A stretch of DNA of 64,000 nucleotides from Campylorhamphus procurvoides (GCA_013396655.1 WBMV01000003.1:1-64000); one strand, 5' to 3'. Positions 22,501 to 33,720 are shown, counted from the first letter of the stretch. A program made the numbers and translations. Notes: generated from the sequence alone by a model not told the origin.

Positions 22501-22890
22501 GGATGGGAACCCAACAGCAGCCCAGATGTGCCCTTGGTTGGTTGTGAGGAGGGGGAATGGGACTAAGGATGGGAACCCAACAGCAGCCCAGATGTGCCCT
22601 TGGTTGGTTGTGAGGAGGGGGAATGGGACTAAGGATGGGAACCCAACAGCAGCCCAGATGTGCCCTTGGTTGGTTGTGAGGAGGGGGAATGGGACTAAGG
22701 ATGGGAACCCAACAGCAGCCCAGATGTGCCCTTGGTTGGTTGTGAGGAGGGGGAATGGGACTAAGGATGGGAACCCAACAGCAGCCCAGATGTGCCCTTG
22801 GTTGGTTGTGAGGAGGGGGAATGGGACTAAGGATGGGAACCCAACAGCAGCCCAGATGTGCCAGTGGTTGGTTGTGAGGAGGGGTAAAAT
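22501..22890 (+). repeat. minisatellite: 66-bp units, five identical plus a variant
   Basis: The unit starts GGATGGGAACCCAACAGCAG, passes CCCAGATGTGCCCTTGGTTG and ends GGGGGAATGGGACTAA. Starts fall at 22501, 22567, 22633, 22699 and 22765, with a variant sixth copy at 22831. Compared with the edge copies, GAATAGGGAT has become GACTAAGGAT, which removes one G tract and weakens the quadruplex motif. Confidence 0.96.
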
Positions 22891-23123
22891 GGGAATAGGG
22901 ATGGGAGCCCAACAGCAGCCCAGATGTGCCAGTGGTTATTTGTGAGGAAAGGGAGTGGGAAAAGGTGTGGGAGCCCAAAAGGAGTCCCAAAGGGGCCTAG
23001 ATATGCCAGTGGTTATTTGTAAGGGAGGGCAGGGAGTGGGAAAAGAGATGGGAGCCCCAAAGGAGCCCAGATGTGCCCCTGGTTGTTTGTAAGAGAGGAC
23101 AGGGAGTGGGAAAAGGGGTGGGA
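22891..23123 (+). repeat. minisatellite, divergent right-end copies
   Basis: Edge copies with GGGGTAAAATGGGAATAGGG, GGAAAAGGTGTGGGAGCCC and TTTGTAAGGGAGGGCAGGGA variants. They resemble the left-end variants and fade at about 23123. Confidence 0.92.
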
Positions 23124-23149
23124 GAGGATGGGGAAGCAGTGCTGGGAGC

Positions 23150-23208
23150 ATGGAAATGATGGGGATCTTTAAAGTCCCTCCCAACACAAACCAGCCTGTG
23201 ATTCGGTG
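23150..23208 (+). mobile_element. CR1 3' tail, sense
   Basis: Reads GATCTTTAAAGTCCCTCCCA, ACACAAACCAGCCTGTGATT and CGGTG. It starts within ~30 bp of the minisatellite edge, so the array may have expanded next to or inside a CR1 copy. Confidence 0.8.
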
Positions 23209-23549
23209 AATGTGCCTTTGCAGGCTGGGGCAGGACCCACATTTATCCTGTTATCCCCTTCCAGGACCCCCCCAGCTGCACTGTGGAATATCTGCACATC
23301 CAATTCCAAAGGGGAATAACCACTTAGGGGGGTTCCCATCCCACCACCACAATTGAGAAGAGTCACACAGCACCTCTGGTTTGATGTGGAGGCTGCAGAA
23401 GCTCCAGAAAGACTGCAAAAGCAAAAAAAAAAAAGCCCCAAATTTAAACTGGGAGGTTTTAATTTCTTTCTCTCTCCACTGTTCTATTCTCACACAGGCT
23501 CAGAGGAGTCAAGAGTGGGCCTCAAAGTCTCAGACCTGAGCCACAGTAA
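23209..23549. other. unique sequence, no gene recognised
   Basis: Unique DNA with a short A run near 23425. No coding signal. Confidence 0.45.
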
Positions 23550-23810
23550 AGAAATGGCCTCTGTTTGCACCAGGGGAAGTTTAGGTTGGATGTTGGGAAA
23601 GGTTTCTTCATGGAAAGGGTTGTCAAGCACTGGAATAGGATGCCCAGGGCAGGAGTGGAGTCACTAATGCCAGAAGGATTTAAAAGCCACGTGGATGTGG
23701 CACTTGGGGACCATGGATGTAGCCTTGGTAGTGCTGGGGGAACAATGAGGCTTCATGATTTTAGAAGTCTTCTCCAACCTCAACAATTCTGGAATTCTAT
23801 GATTCCATGA
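23550..23810 (+). mobile_element. CR1 LINE fragment, ORF2 C-terminus plus type B tail, sense
   Basis: In the plus frame it still reads recognisable CR1 ORF2 C-terminal residues (GKFRLDVGKGFF, then VVKHWNRMPR). The tail follows with GTGGCACTTGGGGACCATGG, CTTGGTAGTGCTGGGGGAAC and AATTCTATGATTCCATGA. Confidence 0.95.
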
Positions 23811-24122
23811 ATGGATCCATCAAAATCTCGCTTAGAGCCTCTCACGGATTTGGGAACGTATTTTGGGGTAAATCATAAACTTTCTGCGTCATCTCAAGTG
23901 CTCTCCTGCCAAGTCAACAGGATTTCAAATCTAAAGAGAGCTGATGTTTGCTTAAAACACACATTTTCCAGGGAGAAGCTCTTAGATAAAGATCAGAGAC
24001 ATTCCAAGTGATTATCAAAGCTGATAAAGTCCCCTGTTGTGCAGAAAGGTCAATAAAAGGACCAAGATGCTTCTTGAACCCTGCTTTGAGGGGCTGAGAG
24101 GACAACACAGGTGGGTGTGTCC
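23811..24122. other. unique sequence, no gene recognised
   Basis: About 310 bp of unique DNA between two CR1 pieces. Nothing stands out. Confidence 0.4.
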
Positions 24123-24252
24123 CCCCATCCCTGGAAGTGTCCAAGGCCAGGCTGGACGGGGCTTGGAGCAACCTGGTCTAGTGAAAGGTGTCCAGGGGGT
24201 GGAATGAGATGACCTTCAAGGTCCCTTCCAAGCCAGCGATGGGATTCTCTGA
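24123..24252 (+). mobile_element. CR1 LINE fragment, type A tail, sense
   Basis: Reads CCCCATCCCTGGAAGTGTCC, AGGCTGGACGGGGCTTGGAG, GCAACCTGGTCTAGTGAAAG and AGGTCCCTTCCAAGCCAGCG, ending at GGGATTCTCTG. A short deletion removed CCTGCCCATGGCA. Confidence 0.92.
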
Positions 24253-25380
24253 AGCTGAAATCCCTCCTCATCCTCTGGGGAGTGGCAGCTACCCTGAAAG
24301 AGGATTTAAATCAATTTATTTTACATTCCATGTGCACTGTGGTGGGAACACAACCCTTGGGACAGCCCCTCCGTCTTCTCTGAAATAAAATAATTCGTGA
24401 AGGACTAACCACAGCCTTCATGTGTGTTGTCTCCTCCTCCACTGACCCACTGAGCTTCCTCAGAAGCTGAGAAGAGGGAAAACAGGTCCTTGTCCTATGG
24501 ATGGACAGGATTCTGGGCTGAACTGGCCTTTCCTCTGACCCAGGACAGCTGGTCCTCCATTCATTGATGGAACCAGAGGTTTGAGCTGGAGCAGCTCCTG
24601 GTTTTAACTCTGGAGGTTTCCAAGTGGCATTTCTGCAGATTAGGATGACAGAGAAGTTGTGATCCCAGCCAGCCTGGGGGGAAATTTAAACCCAAGAGCA
24701 CCCTCAAGACACATAAATCAAAGACTTTGCAGGAATTCTTGCCTCCGCTAAAAATTTAATTGGATCATTCAGGGCTTGATGAAGATTCCTGTGTGAAAAT
24801 GATGAACTCAAACCCTTTTTTTTTAATGGTTTATTTTTTGACAGGTCTTTACACAAGATACTCCAACTCCTGGAGTAATGAGCTTATATCTTATAATCTG
24901 TGAGGGAAAATGTATTTTAAAAGTTGTTCTTCATAGCATTTTATAATGTTTCATTCTTGGAAGGGAAGGATGAGAAAGTGAAGTACTTCCTGCACTTCCC
25001 TTGGGGTTTCTATTGCAGTGGGATGGCTCAGGCTGGTTCTGGTCACTTCACATGTAGCCATGTAAGGACTTTAGAGAAAAGTTTGGGAAAGATGTTTCCA
25101 GGCTCCTTGAGGGTTGCTCATGGTGTCCAGTGGGACATGACTTACCCTTCCACTTCTGCTCTGGTGCTGCTCTCAGTGGAGCAAATTCTGCAGCCCCACA
25201 AGGCCATTCCATCCATCCATCCCCTTATCCATCCTATCTCAAGCCTTCTGGAGAACTGCAGGGTGGTCACCTCTCTGAGCAGCCCTGAAAGAGGCAGAGT
25301 GGTTTGTCACCTCCTTTGGGACATGTTATTTATGGACTGAAGTTGTTAAGTACTATTAAAATTAGAGTGACTCTGCTTAG
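24253..25380. other. unique sequence, no gene recognised
   Basis: Over 1.1 kb of unique DNA. A 138-codon plus-strand frame at 24924-25340 has no recognised domain. A short CCATCC repeat lies at about 25206. Confidence 0.4.
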
Positions 25381-25796
25381 GGCTGGAGCAGCTCTGCTGG
25401 GAGGGAAGGTGGGAGAATTGGGACTGTTCAGCTGGAGAAGAGAAGCTTTGGGGGGAACTGATTGGGACCTTCCAGGACCTGAAAGGAGCTCCAGGAAAGA
25501 TGGAGAGAGACTGTTTACAAGGGATGGAGGGACAGGGCACAGGGAATGGCTTCAAACTGAAAGAAAATAGGTTTAGATGGGATATTGGGAAGGAATTGCT
25601 GGCTGGGAGGGTGGGGAGGGGCTGGGATGGATTTCCCAGAGAAGCTGTGGCTGCTCCATCCCTGGAAGTGCCCAAGGCCAGGTTGGAGCAACCTGAACTA
25701 GTGGAAGGTGTCCCTGCCCATGGCAGGGGATTGGAACTGGATGATCTTTATGATCCCTTCAGCCCAGGCCATCCTATGATTCTCTAATTCTGTAAT
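25381..25796 (+). mobile_element. CR1 LINE fragment, ~415 bp, type A, sense
   Basis: One of the longest copies. It covers the ORF2 C-terminal code (GGGACTGTTCAGCTGGAGAA, TGGCTTCAAACTGAAAGAAA), GATATTGGGAAGGAATTGCT, GAGAAGCTGTGGCTGCTCCA and the tail TCCTATGATTCTCTAATTCT. Frames are broken, so it encodes nothing. Confidence 0.95.
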
Positions 25797-27297
25797 CTCA
25801 TCCAGACTTCCTTTTCTACACAAGTTTAGATCACACAATCTTACGAAGTCCCTTCTAACCTGAGCTGCTCTGATGTATTGAAATAACATTTAAGAGCCAA
25901 CATTAGGTGGTGAAGATGGACGAGGTTTGCATCTGTCTCCTTATTTTGGTGAATGCTGAGTCCTCTCCCCTGGTCCCTGCACTCCCACTGCAGCTCCTTG
26001 TGGCAGGAATTACATTTTTACGATGTGCAAAATGCCGTAAAGTGAGAGCAGCGATTTCTCTGCCTCATTTGGGAGGCAGGAGGCAAAGGGAGAACTGTCA
26101 AAGTGGACGACCCTTCCCCCTGGGATGGCGAAGAGCTGAGTGTGAGGGGCTGAGTGTGCAAAAAGGGGTGTCTGCCTGTGCCCAAAGCCCTTCTTGCCCT
26201 GGGTGTTCCTGGCTCGGCTCCACTGGCCTCATCCCCGTAACAAACTCCCCAAATGTGGTCCCTGCCACGCAATTCCCGGCTTTCCTGAGCGAGCACGACC
26301 TGTGTGGTCCAAGCAGAGCATAAAACAATACCTGGAGGGAACAGTAACGATGCTCTGACCTCCAAAAACCAGGGGTTGGGCTGCTCAGGGCTTTCTCAGG
26401 CCACATCCCTGTGATCCAAAGGTGAAAAAAGCAGGGAGAAGGCTTTGGGAGAACCCCTGTGTTTTGGGGAAGCAAAGGGGGGGCTGTGCCACATTAAATA
26501 AAACCCCAAAACAAACCACTCCATTCGTTCTTTCATTTCAAAAGCTCAGATAGGGTTTGCCTGTCCCTGGGTTTATACTGACAGGCTGCTGAATGTGGAA
26601 TTCCCTGGGCCTGTTTTAAAGGCTTGCTTTGCTTCCATAAACCCACATCTGTTTGGGCTGGAAGTTTTCTGGGCTTGGCATGGGATTCAAGGACCAACTT
26701 GCCACCTATGGAGTCAGAACAACACACCAAGCTTTGAGGTTGGTGCTGCTGGAGGGAGGGTTTTTTTTCCCAGCTGTTTTCATGGAGCAGCCCATTATTC
26801 TCTTACCTCTTTTCCCAATAACTTGACATGGCCCTAATCCCTTTTTGGATTGGCTCTGCTGCTGTTGCCATGTTAAGAGACCCAGAATTTCCTCTCCCAG
26901 TATATAAACAGAAATTATTTCATACCTTCCAACTGGTTTCAGCCTCCAATCGACAGCCAAGTGTTGGTTTATGTTGCCAGTAACTCTTATCAATTATGAG
27001 GAAAGCGATTAATTTACTTATCCAGAGAGTTCTGGATGATTAAAGGACTATCCCTGTGACAATTGCAGTTGTTTGGTTGTCTCCTGTGACAATTGCAGTG
27101 GGTGTTTTGCTGTGAGAGGGTGAGATTCTCCAAATATTTTGGGTGTGCTGGAACAATGAGTGAAGGAGTTTTCCTCAAACCCAGAAACAACTCCAAGGGA
27201 GGAAAAGGGGAAATGGGATCAGTCTGACTCAGTGTACACGTTGAGGTGGGGGACCTTCAGAACATCCCATTAATGTCTTTATTCTTCAAATTGCTAA
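25797..27297. other. unique sequence, no gene recognised
   Basis: 1.5 kb of unique DNA. Overlapping opposite-strand frames at 25907-26475 are moderately GC-rich but unrecognised. An 18-bp TCCTGTGACAATTGCAGT-like motif occurs twice near 27050-27100. Confidence 0.4.
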
Positions 27298-27560
27298 GAA
27301 TCACAGAACCAGTAGGGTTGGAAAACACCTCTAAGATCATTGAGTTCAACCACTGACCCAGCACTGCCAAAGCCACCACTAAACCCTGTCCCCAGGTGCC
27401 ACATCTACATGACTTTTGAACACTTCCAAGGATGGGGACTCCACTGCCTCCCTGGGCATCCTGTTCCACTGCCTGACCATGCTTCCAGTGAAGAATTTTC
27501 CCCTAATATCCAACCTAAACCTCCCCTGGCACAGCTTGAGGCTGTTTCCTCTCATCCTGC
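27298..27560 (-). mobile_element. CR1 LINE fragment, ORF2 C-terminus and type B tail, antisense
   Basis: The minus strand reads CR1 ORF2 C-terminal residues (GRFRLDIRGKFF, VRQWNRMPREAVESPSLEVF). The DNA shows GAACCAGTAGGGTTGGAAAA and CCACTAAACCCTGTCCCCAG. Confidence 0.95.
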
Positions 27561-28862
27561 CTAGAAGCAGAGGGTGACTGTGCAAGTATTTGTCATCTGA
27601 ATTCCTCCTCCTGGTATTCCAGGAACGGAATTCCTGCCTCAGAACACCATCTACAATAACCCATCCCTGATCTTTCAAACCATCATTGATAAACATTTTA
27701 TAACACCTTTAATTTTGTGGGACTGTTTGTTCCTCACATGTCTAAGCATTTTCTCTTTCACAGCCCAATGGCTGATCCTCTGGTGGAGTATTCCAGTGAT
27801 TAATTAGGAAATCCCCCATCATTTCTTAGTCCTGCAACTGATTTCCTGAATAACTTCCCTGGCTCCCCTGCATCCTGACTGTGAGAGATTTAAGCAGCTA
27901 ATTCCCTGGGAAATCATTGGTGAGTGGGTGTCTATAAACTTTGGAGTCTTGTTTGATTGGTGAAATATGGCCTGGAGTGGGCTCTGAACAGACATCAAGG
28001 TTGGTGAGCAGGGTCCAAACCTCACCAGAGGCCCCTCAGATAATGCCATTCCGTAGAAAGGAAAGTGGTTTTGGGGGTGCTTTTTGAAATTGATGTAAAA
28101 TTTTGTCAGCCACACTATCCCATCACAGGGAATTCCACAGTTGACCTCCAGGCTGTGAGGTTGTATTTCAAAACACCCATTAATTTGATCCCATGATAGC
28201 TCTTCTATTGGAAGGAACTGTCATTATTTGCTTATTTTCTCCTTTTAATTTGTGATTTTATATCTTTGGTTGTATCCATCATCAAGCCTTTCTCTTCCTT
28301 GCTGATTTCCTAGTGTGTTCTTCATTCTTTGTAAAAACTGTTCCACATGTTGAATCCTCATATGACACTTTTCCATTCGTTCTGTTTGACTCTCACTGAA
28401 AAGGGAACAAGGAGAGAATTATAACCCAAGAATTCTCTGGTAAGACCACGAGCTATAACCCAAAAGCTCCCCTTCTCCAGGCTTTTTCCCTTTCTCCCAA
28501 TAACTCACCCCAAGTGTCATTATTAAGCAACATAAACTTCTTAGAAACTGGGCAGTGACACAGTTTTAATGAAGCCACAGGAAGGTCAGGTATTTTGTTT
28601 TGTTCATTTGCTTTTTATGCGGTTGCTTCTCTTTTGTTTTTAATTTCTATTCGTGGTTTTCATTTTATTTGGTTTTGTTGTTGTTGCTTTGCTTTGTTTT
28701 TGTTTTTGCTTTTTTTATTTTGTGGTGAGGTTTTTTTCTTATTGTCCTGACCTGCACCAAATGTCACTGCCTCAAACTGAGGGAATGTCAATGTTTTCCA
28801 TCAAACCCTTCACACTGAAGCAAATCCCTTTTCTGCCAAATAATATCATGTCATACAATATC
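27561..28862. other. unique sequence with a T/G-rich tract
   Basis: Unique DNA. From about 28590 to 28740 the plus strand is T-rich with scattered G (GGTTTTGTTGTTGTTGCTTT). No gene is seen. Confidence 0.5.
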
Positions 28863-29022
28863 ATGCCCAAGTTCCCCAGGGCAGTGGGCACAGCCCCAAG
28901 GCTGCCAGAGCTCCAGGAGGGTTTGCATGATGCTCTGGGGCACAGGGAGTGATTCTTGGGGATGGTCCTGGGCAGGACTAAGGGCTGGACTGATGATCCT
29001 TGTGCCACATTCTGTGATTCTT
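28863..29022 (+). mobile_element. CR1 LINE fragment, type C tail, sense
   Basis: Reads AAGTTCCCCAGGGCAGTGGG, GCATGATGCTCTGGGGCACA and GATTCTTGGGGATGGTCCTG, ending ATTCTGTGATTCTT. The GGGATGGTCCTGGGCAGGAC block marks a third tail subtype. Confidence 0.93.
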
Positions 29023-30457
29023 GTGTGGCCCCAAGAACACCACGGGATAAGGACCCAACCCCACAATTAATGGGAGAGAAGAATGGAAAGACGAGGTCTG
29101 GCCAGACAGGTAGTGAGTTAACCCTGGCACAGCACCTGGTCCCCCCTGCTCCTCCTCTTTGCTCCCTGCCTTCCACACTCTCCAAACTGCAGTCTTGGTG
29201 TTCCTTCCCAGCCCCTGGTGCTGCCACTTTGCCCGGCTGGCACTGCAGTGTTTTCCAGGCGGGGCTGGAGGTATCTCCATCCTGCTGCTTCCCATCTCCC
29301 TGCTCCCCACCAGGGCAAGGCCCAGGCAACGAGGCTTTTCGGCTCGGTTTGCAAAACAAAACATCCATAACGTGAAAAACAGACCCACCCATTTTTTTTT
29401 ACGAGCCTGTTGTTTTGCAGGTGTTGCCAAAAAAAACCTCAAGAAATGTTTGCGTGCCGTGATTATCCCGAGTCCTCATGTGTAGGGATGTGCATGTTTG
29501 TGTGTAAAACAATCCCCAGCTTAGGCAGGGATGGATGGGGCATTAGTAAGTTTGTGTTTCTTTAAAATAAGTCATTCTAGCTGAGAAAGAAGTGTCTGTG
29601 ATTGCCATTTCTCCCCGGGACTGGAGTGGCTGGCTCGATGTTGATGGCTGCGACTCAGACCCACCTTGTTGCACCTGCCAAGAAGTGACTTCAGGCCTTT
29701 GGGCTCGCCTTGCCATCAGAGTTAATGACCTTCTCTGATACCCACCATGAGTCAATGGCCCTCCCTGCCCTGCCTGAGGTGTGAGTGATGCCCTGGGGCT
29801 GCAGGGGAGCCGTGACCTCCAGCCTTAGCAACTGGAGTGTCCTTACTGAGAGAGGAAATAAATAAAAACAAAATATAGAGTTGGAAAAAAAAGCCCAAAA
29901 CCCCTCGCTTGTGCTTTCCTGCTCTTTGCTGTCACAGCTTTTTGAAGCTTGGAGGCTTGTGGAGTAAAAATAGAGGAGTGAGGAGGGAGTGCCTGGAAAA
30001 TAAAGTGTTTCCCACAGCTTTTCCCCCATTGCATCTTTCACTGGAGACATCCCGAGGGACAGCCCAAGGGACATTGGGACCCAAAGGAACAGCATTTGGG
30101 TTGGGTTGGACCTCAGGAAAAGGTTCTTTTCATTGGCTACGATGGGTCAGGATTGGGAAATGCCTTTTCTGACTTTACTTTTTTGGCCTGACTCTCTGGG
30201 CACTTTGTTATCCCTGCAGTGAGACTTTGGTGCCCCTCACAAGAGAGTGTTGCCAGGAGAATGGAGAAATTCCTGATTTCCCTCTGCTGTGGGCAATGAC
30301 ATTACTTGGGAGCTCCAAAATAAGGAATTTAGGGAAGTTTGAGCATGTGCTGCTCTGTGGATATTTCTGGGATGGTCTCAGCTGTGCACATTCCCTCAGT
30401 CCCAGCTCTTGTGGTGTAAATAGAGGATTTTTCCTGGTGAGGATTGGGGGATTCTGG
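29023..30457. other. unique sequence, no gene recognised
   Basis: The 206-codon minus-strand frame (28772-29392) overlaps the CR1 fragment at its 3' end and shows no domain, so I treat it as chance. The rest is ordinary unique DNA. Confidence 0.45.
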
Positions 30458-30764
30458 GAATCACTAAGTTATTAAGGTTGGAAAAGCCCTCTCAGATCAT
30501 GGAGTCCAACCATTAACCCAGCACTGCCAAGGCCAGTACTAAACCATGTCCCCAAGTGCCACATCTACATGTCCTTTGAACACTTCCAAGGATGAGGACT
30601 GCCCTGGGCAGCCTCTTCCAACGCCTGACCACTCTTTTTGGGATGAAATTTTCCATAATATCCAACCTAAAACTCACCTGGTGCAGCTTGAGGCCGTTTT
30701 CTCTGGTCTTATCACTTGTCACCTGAGAGGAGACCAACTCCCTGTGGTCTACAACCTCCTTTAA
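30458..30764 (-). mobile_element. CR1 LINE fragment, ORF2 C-terminus and type B tail, antisense
   Basis: The minus strand encodes CR1 ORF2 C-terminal residues (SQVTSDKTRENGLKLHQ, then VVRRWKRLPR). The DNA includes GGAGTCCAACCATTAACCCA and CTCCCTGTGGTCTACAACCT, the upstream part lost in most copies here. Confidence 0.95.
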
Positions 30765-31918
30765 GGGGGATCAGATGGATCTCAATCCTACATGGATTCA
30801 AAATTGCTATTAAAATTTGCAAATTGCCTTGTTTTCAGGGGTATTCCCAGTGATCCTGAGTGATAACACAACTGACTGATCATCTAAAATCACAGCTTTT
30901 TGGGTCATCTGAGTCAGAAACTGCCAAAAGGTTTCCTCAGCCTGGATTTCAGGCATTTGAGCCAGATCCAGCAATTCCAGGCAGGGATTGTCTGGTCTGA
31001 GTTACACCAGCAGTCAGATGTGTGACCACAATTTGCCTCTTCCAATCCTACTAAAATAAACAACAACTAATGATAACATTTAAGGAAGTCTTAACAAAAG
31101 GAAATTGGATCAAAGGAATTTTTTTTCCCCTCTTGCTTTTTTTTTTTTTTCCTTCTCCTTTTCCTTAACCACAAATTGGCAGCCAAAGGAACTTACAATA
31201 TGTTGAGTGCAAACAGAAGTTGGAAGAGGCACTAATCAGCTCTGGAGGGGAAGGAACCACTTCAGAGAGTTCCTTCAGACAACCAAGTCCTGCAAAGGAA
31301 GGGGCTGCTCTGCTTCTCACTCACTGAATTGCAGCTCTGGCACTTCAGTCAGGTCCCTCCAAAAGCTTTTCCAGCCTCTTTATTCTGCTGCTCCTTCTTC
31401 CTTGAGGAGGTGGATGGAGGAAGATTAATAGATTTAGTTTTCAGTGCCCTCCTGAAATCAGTAACAATTTCAATTTAAACAAACCCCTGGGCAGAACCGG
31501 AGCCATCCTGAAGGATCAAGGCTCAATTCTTTGCAGCAAGGGATCTAAACCAACCAGATGCTCAAGCAAAGCCACCCAGTAATTCCCAAAGCTCAAAGCC
31601 AAGATGCTTTTAAACCAGAAATAACTCAGCTGCTTGACTGATATGTCAGCACACGAAGCTGTAACACACTCACCAAACGTGTGCCCAGAGTTCATTGCTC
31701 ACAGCACCAAAGGCTGAGCTCTGTGTTCTTAAACTGAGTGCAAAAGGCAGTGGAAATGGAACAATTTTTTCTTGATAATCTGAGTGTCACTAACCCTGTT
31801 ATTATTAGACTCAAAATGTGCTTGTCCCAGGCAAGGGCACCAGTCCTGGGAATGAAAGCGTGAAATTCAGAGGGCAGAAACCTCAGCAGGCAGAGCCCTG
31901 GCTGCAAAAAATATGCAG
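30765..31918. other. unique sequence, no gene recognised
   Basis: Unique DNA with a 16-18-base T run near 31135. No exon or repeat family recognised. Confidence 0.4.
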
Positions 31919-32186
31919 AATGGTTTGATATGACCAGTTGCCGGTGGAGATTTTGGAGAAACTGGGGCTTGAACCAGAAGCATTTGCTCAGCTGAGCTCA
32001 GCTGCAGGGTATGGGCACGACATTGGCATCCCCTTGTCCAAAAGTGGGTCAGATGCTGAAAAAAATACATAAAAATCAACAGAAAAATCATTCTGGTTTC
32101 CATTTTTCACCTGATCAAGTGGAAGGTTCCCTGCTCATGGCACTTGATCCTTAAGGTCCCTTCCTATCTATCTATCTATCTGTCTC

Positions 32187-32224
<38 letters not shown>
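31919..32224. repeat. local duplication, copy 1 (~306 bp)
   Basis: Starts AATGGTTTGATATGACCAGT and ends in a TATC microsatellite at 32164-32224. Copy 2 follows after a single N. The copies differ at roughly 4-5 percent of positions by eye. Near the end is a degenerate CR1-like tail (CAAGTGGAAGGTTCCCTGCT, CTTAAGGTCCCTTCC) that runs straight into the microsatellite. Confidence 0.9.
32164..32224 (+). repeat. TATC tetranucleotide microsatellite
   Basis: About fifteen TATC units with one TGTC and one TCTC interruption, ending at the N. Confidence 0.95.
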
Positions 32225-32225
32225 N
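32225..32225. other. single-N assembly placeholder
   Basis: One N separates the two copies of the ~300-bp duplication, exactly where copy 1's microsatellite meets the start of copy 2. Confidence 0.85.
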
Positions 32226-32517
32226 AATGGTTTGATATGACCAGTTGCTGGTGGAGATTTTGGAGAAACTGGGGCCTGAACCAGAAGCATTTGCTCAGCT
32301 GAGCTCAGCTGCAGGGTATGGGCATGACGTTGGCATTCCCTTGTTCAAAACTGAGTCAGATGCTGAAAAAAAACACATAAAAATCAACAGATAAATCATT
32401 CTGGTTTCCATTTCTCACTTGATCAAGTGGAAGGTTCCCTGCTCATGGCACTTGATCCTTAAGGTCCCTTCCAACTGATCTATCATCTCCTATCTATCTA
32501 TCTATCTCTCTATCTAC
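32226..32517. repeat. local duplication, copy 2 (~292 bp), with TATC repeat
   Basis: Begins with the same AATGGTTTGATATGACCAGT and keeps the same order through the CR1-like tail, ending in a shorter TATC run at 32491-32517. It differs from copy 1 at, for example, GCATGACGTTGGCATTCCCT versus GCACGACATTGGCATCCCCT. Confidence 0.9.
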
Positions 32518-33270
32518 CAATTCTATCATTTTATAATTCTAAATCACTAGCAACAACAGGACCCTTTTATTTGAATTTTGATTTTAAGACCTTTAGGGAA
32601 TCATATTTTTACTTCTGTAAGATAGATATATAATCTCTGGAATAAAAAGTGAGTCTCACACAATCACATGACTCTCGTAGCTGGAAATCAAACACTAAAC
32701 AGGGGACCCTGTCCCAAAAAAACCCACAGGAGCTACCACAACCACTGGACTCATCTTGTATAGGTGTTGTGACTGCAGAATATTTTACAGCTCCTAACCA
32801 GAGGGAAAAACCAGCTCAAAACCAGCCAGAAAGCTTTACTGTGCTGGGCAGTTCTGGTTCACCAAAAGGTAGCCCTTGAGTTCTCTTTATTTAAAAAGCA
32901 GCTCTTTCCCTCCTCTGCCCGTGGAAACTCCTTCTGCTTGTAACCCAAGGAGTGAAATATCATTTGCACGTGACCTTTGCATCGCAATTTACAGCAAAGG
33001 CCTTGGTTGGCTGCCAGTCTCATAATCCCAACCCCTGCCGAACGAAATGAAGACGTTAATATTAGTTTTTATTAAGCTGGTAATAAGGCAGAGTGAAGCC
33101 GAGTTTAAAGCACGTGCAGGTGGAGGGGATTTGCTGCCAAAGAAGTTAAGCACATTCCCTGAGCGTGGCCAAGCCCAGCTCCAGGCAGGACACTTGGGAA
33201 GGGCAAGGGAAATTCCTTCCTTTTAGGTGATAGCCTGGAGATTTACAGAGCCCTTTCTTTTTCATTGCAG
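32518..33270. other. unique sequence; candidate conserved noncoding stretch
   Basis: The part from 32930 to 33150 has AT-rich homeodomain-like cores (GACGTTAATATTAGTTTTTA) and a nuclear-receptor half-site-like TGACCTTTG near 32970. No coding exon. Conservation is a guess until aligned. Confidence 0.25.
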
Positions 33271-33490
33271 TCACAGAATCCCAGGATGGGTAGGGTTGGA
33301 AGGGACCACAGTGTCCCACCTGGTGCCACCTCCCTGCTCAGCAGGGCCATCCCAGAGCACATGGATTGTGTCCAGAGGGGTCTGGAATATCCCTAGGGAG
33401 GAGACTCCAGCCCCTCTCTGGGCTCTGCTCAGGGCTGGGTCACTGCCCAGGAACAAGTTCTGCCTCCTGGCCAGGTGGCACTTGCTGGGC
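33271..33490 (-). mobile_element. CR1 LINE fragment, type E, antisense
   Basis: Reads TCACAGAATCCCAGGATGGG, TAGGGTTGGAAGGGACCACA, GTGTCCCACCTGGTGCCACC, CATGGATTGTGTCCAGAGGG and GTTCTGCCTCCTGGCCAGGT. It is the same subtype as the copy at 56998 and differs from types A-D. Confidence 0.9.
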
Positions 33491-33720
33491 ATTCAGTGGG
33501 AGTTTGGTCCAGCTGAGCCATGGAAAGAGTAGTTTTCATGAGTCTTGGAACCCTCAGGCTCCTGCCACGCTCTGTGTCATTCCTGAGGAAACTCCCTGAA
33601 TTTTAATGCCTTTGACTTCATGATACTCATCAGAAAAAAAGCCAACAGAGACAGAAACACCAGATCTAACAAATTAGTTCATGGTGGGCAGCCTTGCCTT
33701 TGGAGACAACCGGGGTATCC

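Noticed and set aside
20632..22990. Minus-strand open frames of 473-607 codons
   Set aside because: They exist only because the 66/70-bp unit lacks stop triplets on that strand. The translation just cycles through the unit and includes the N gap. There is no conserved domain.
20842..23123. CRISPR-like regular repeats
   Set aside because: The units are contiguous with no unique spacers, and the window is animal DNA. It is a minisatellite.
28772..29392. 206-codon minus-strand frame
   Set aside because: Part of it is antisense to a CR1 fragment and the rest has no domain; the plus strand is equally open.
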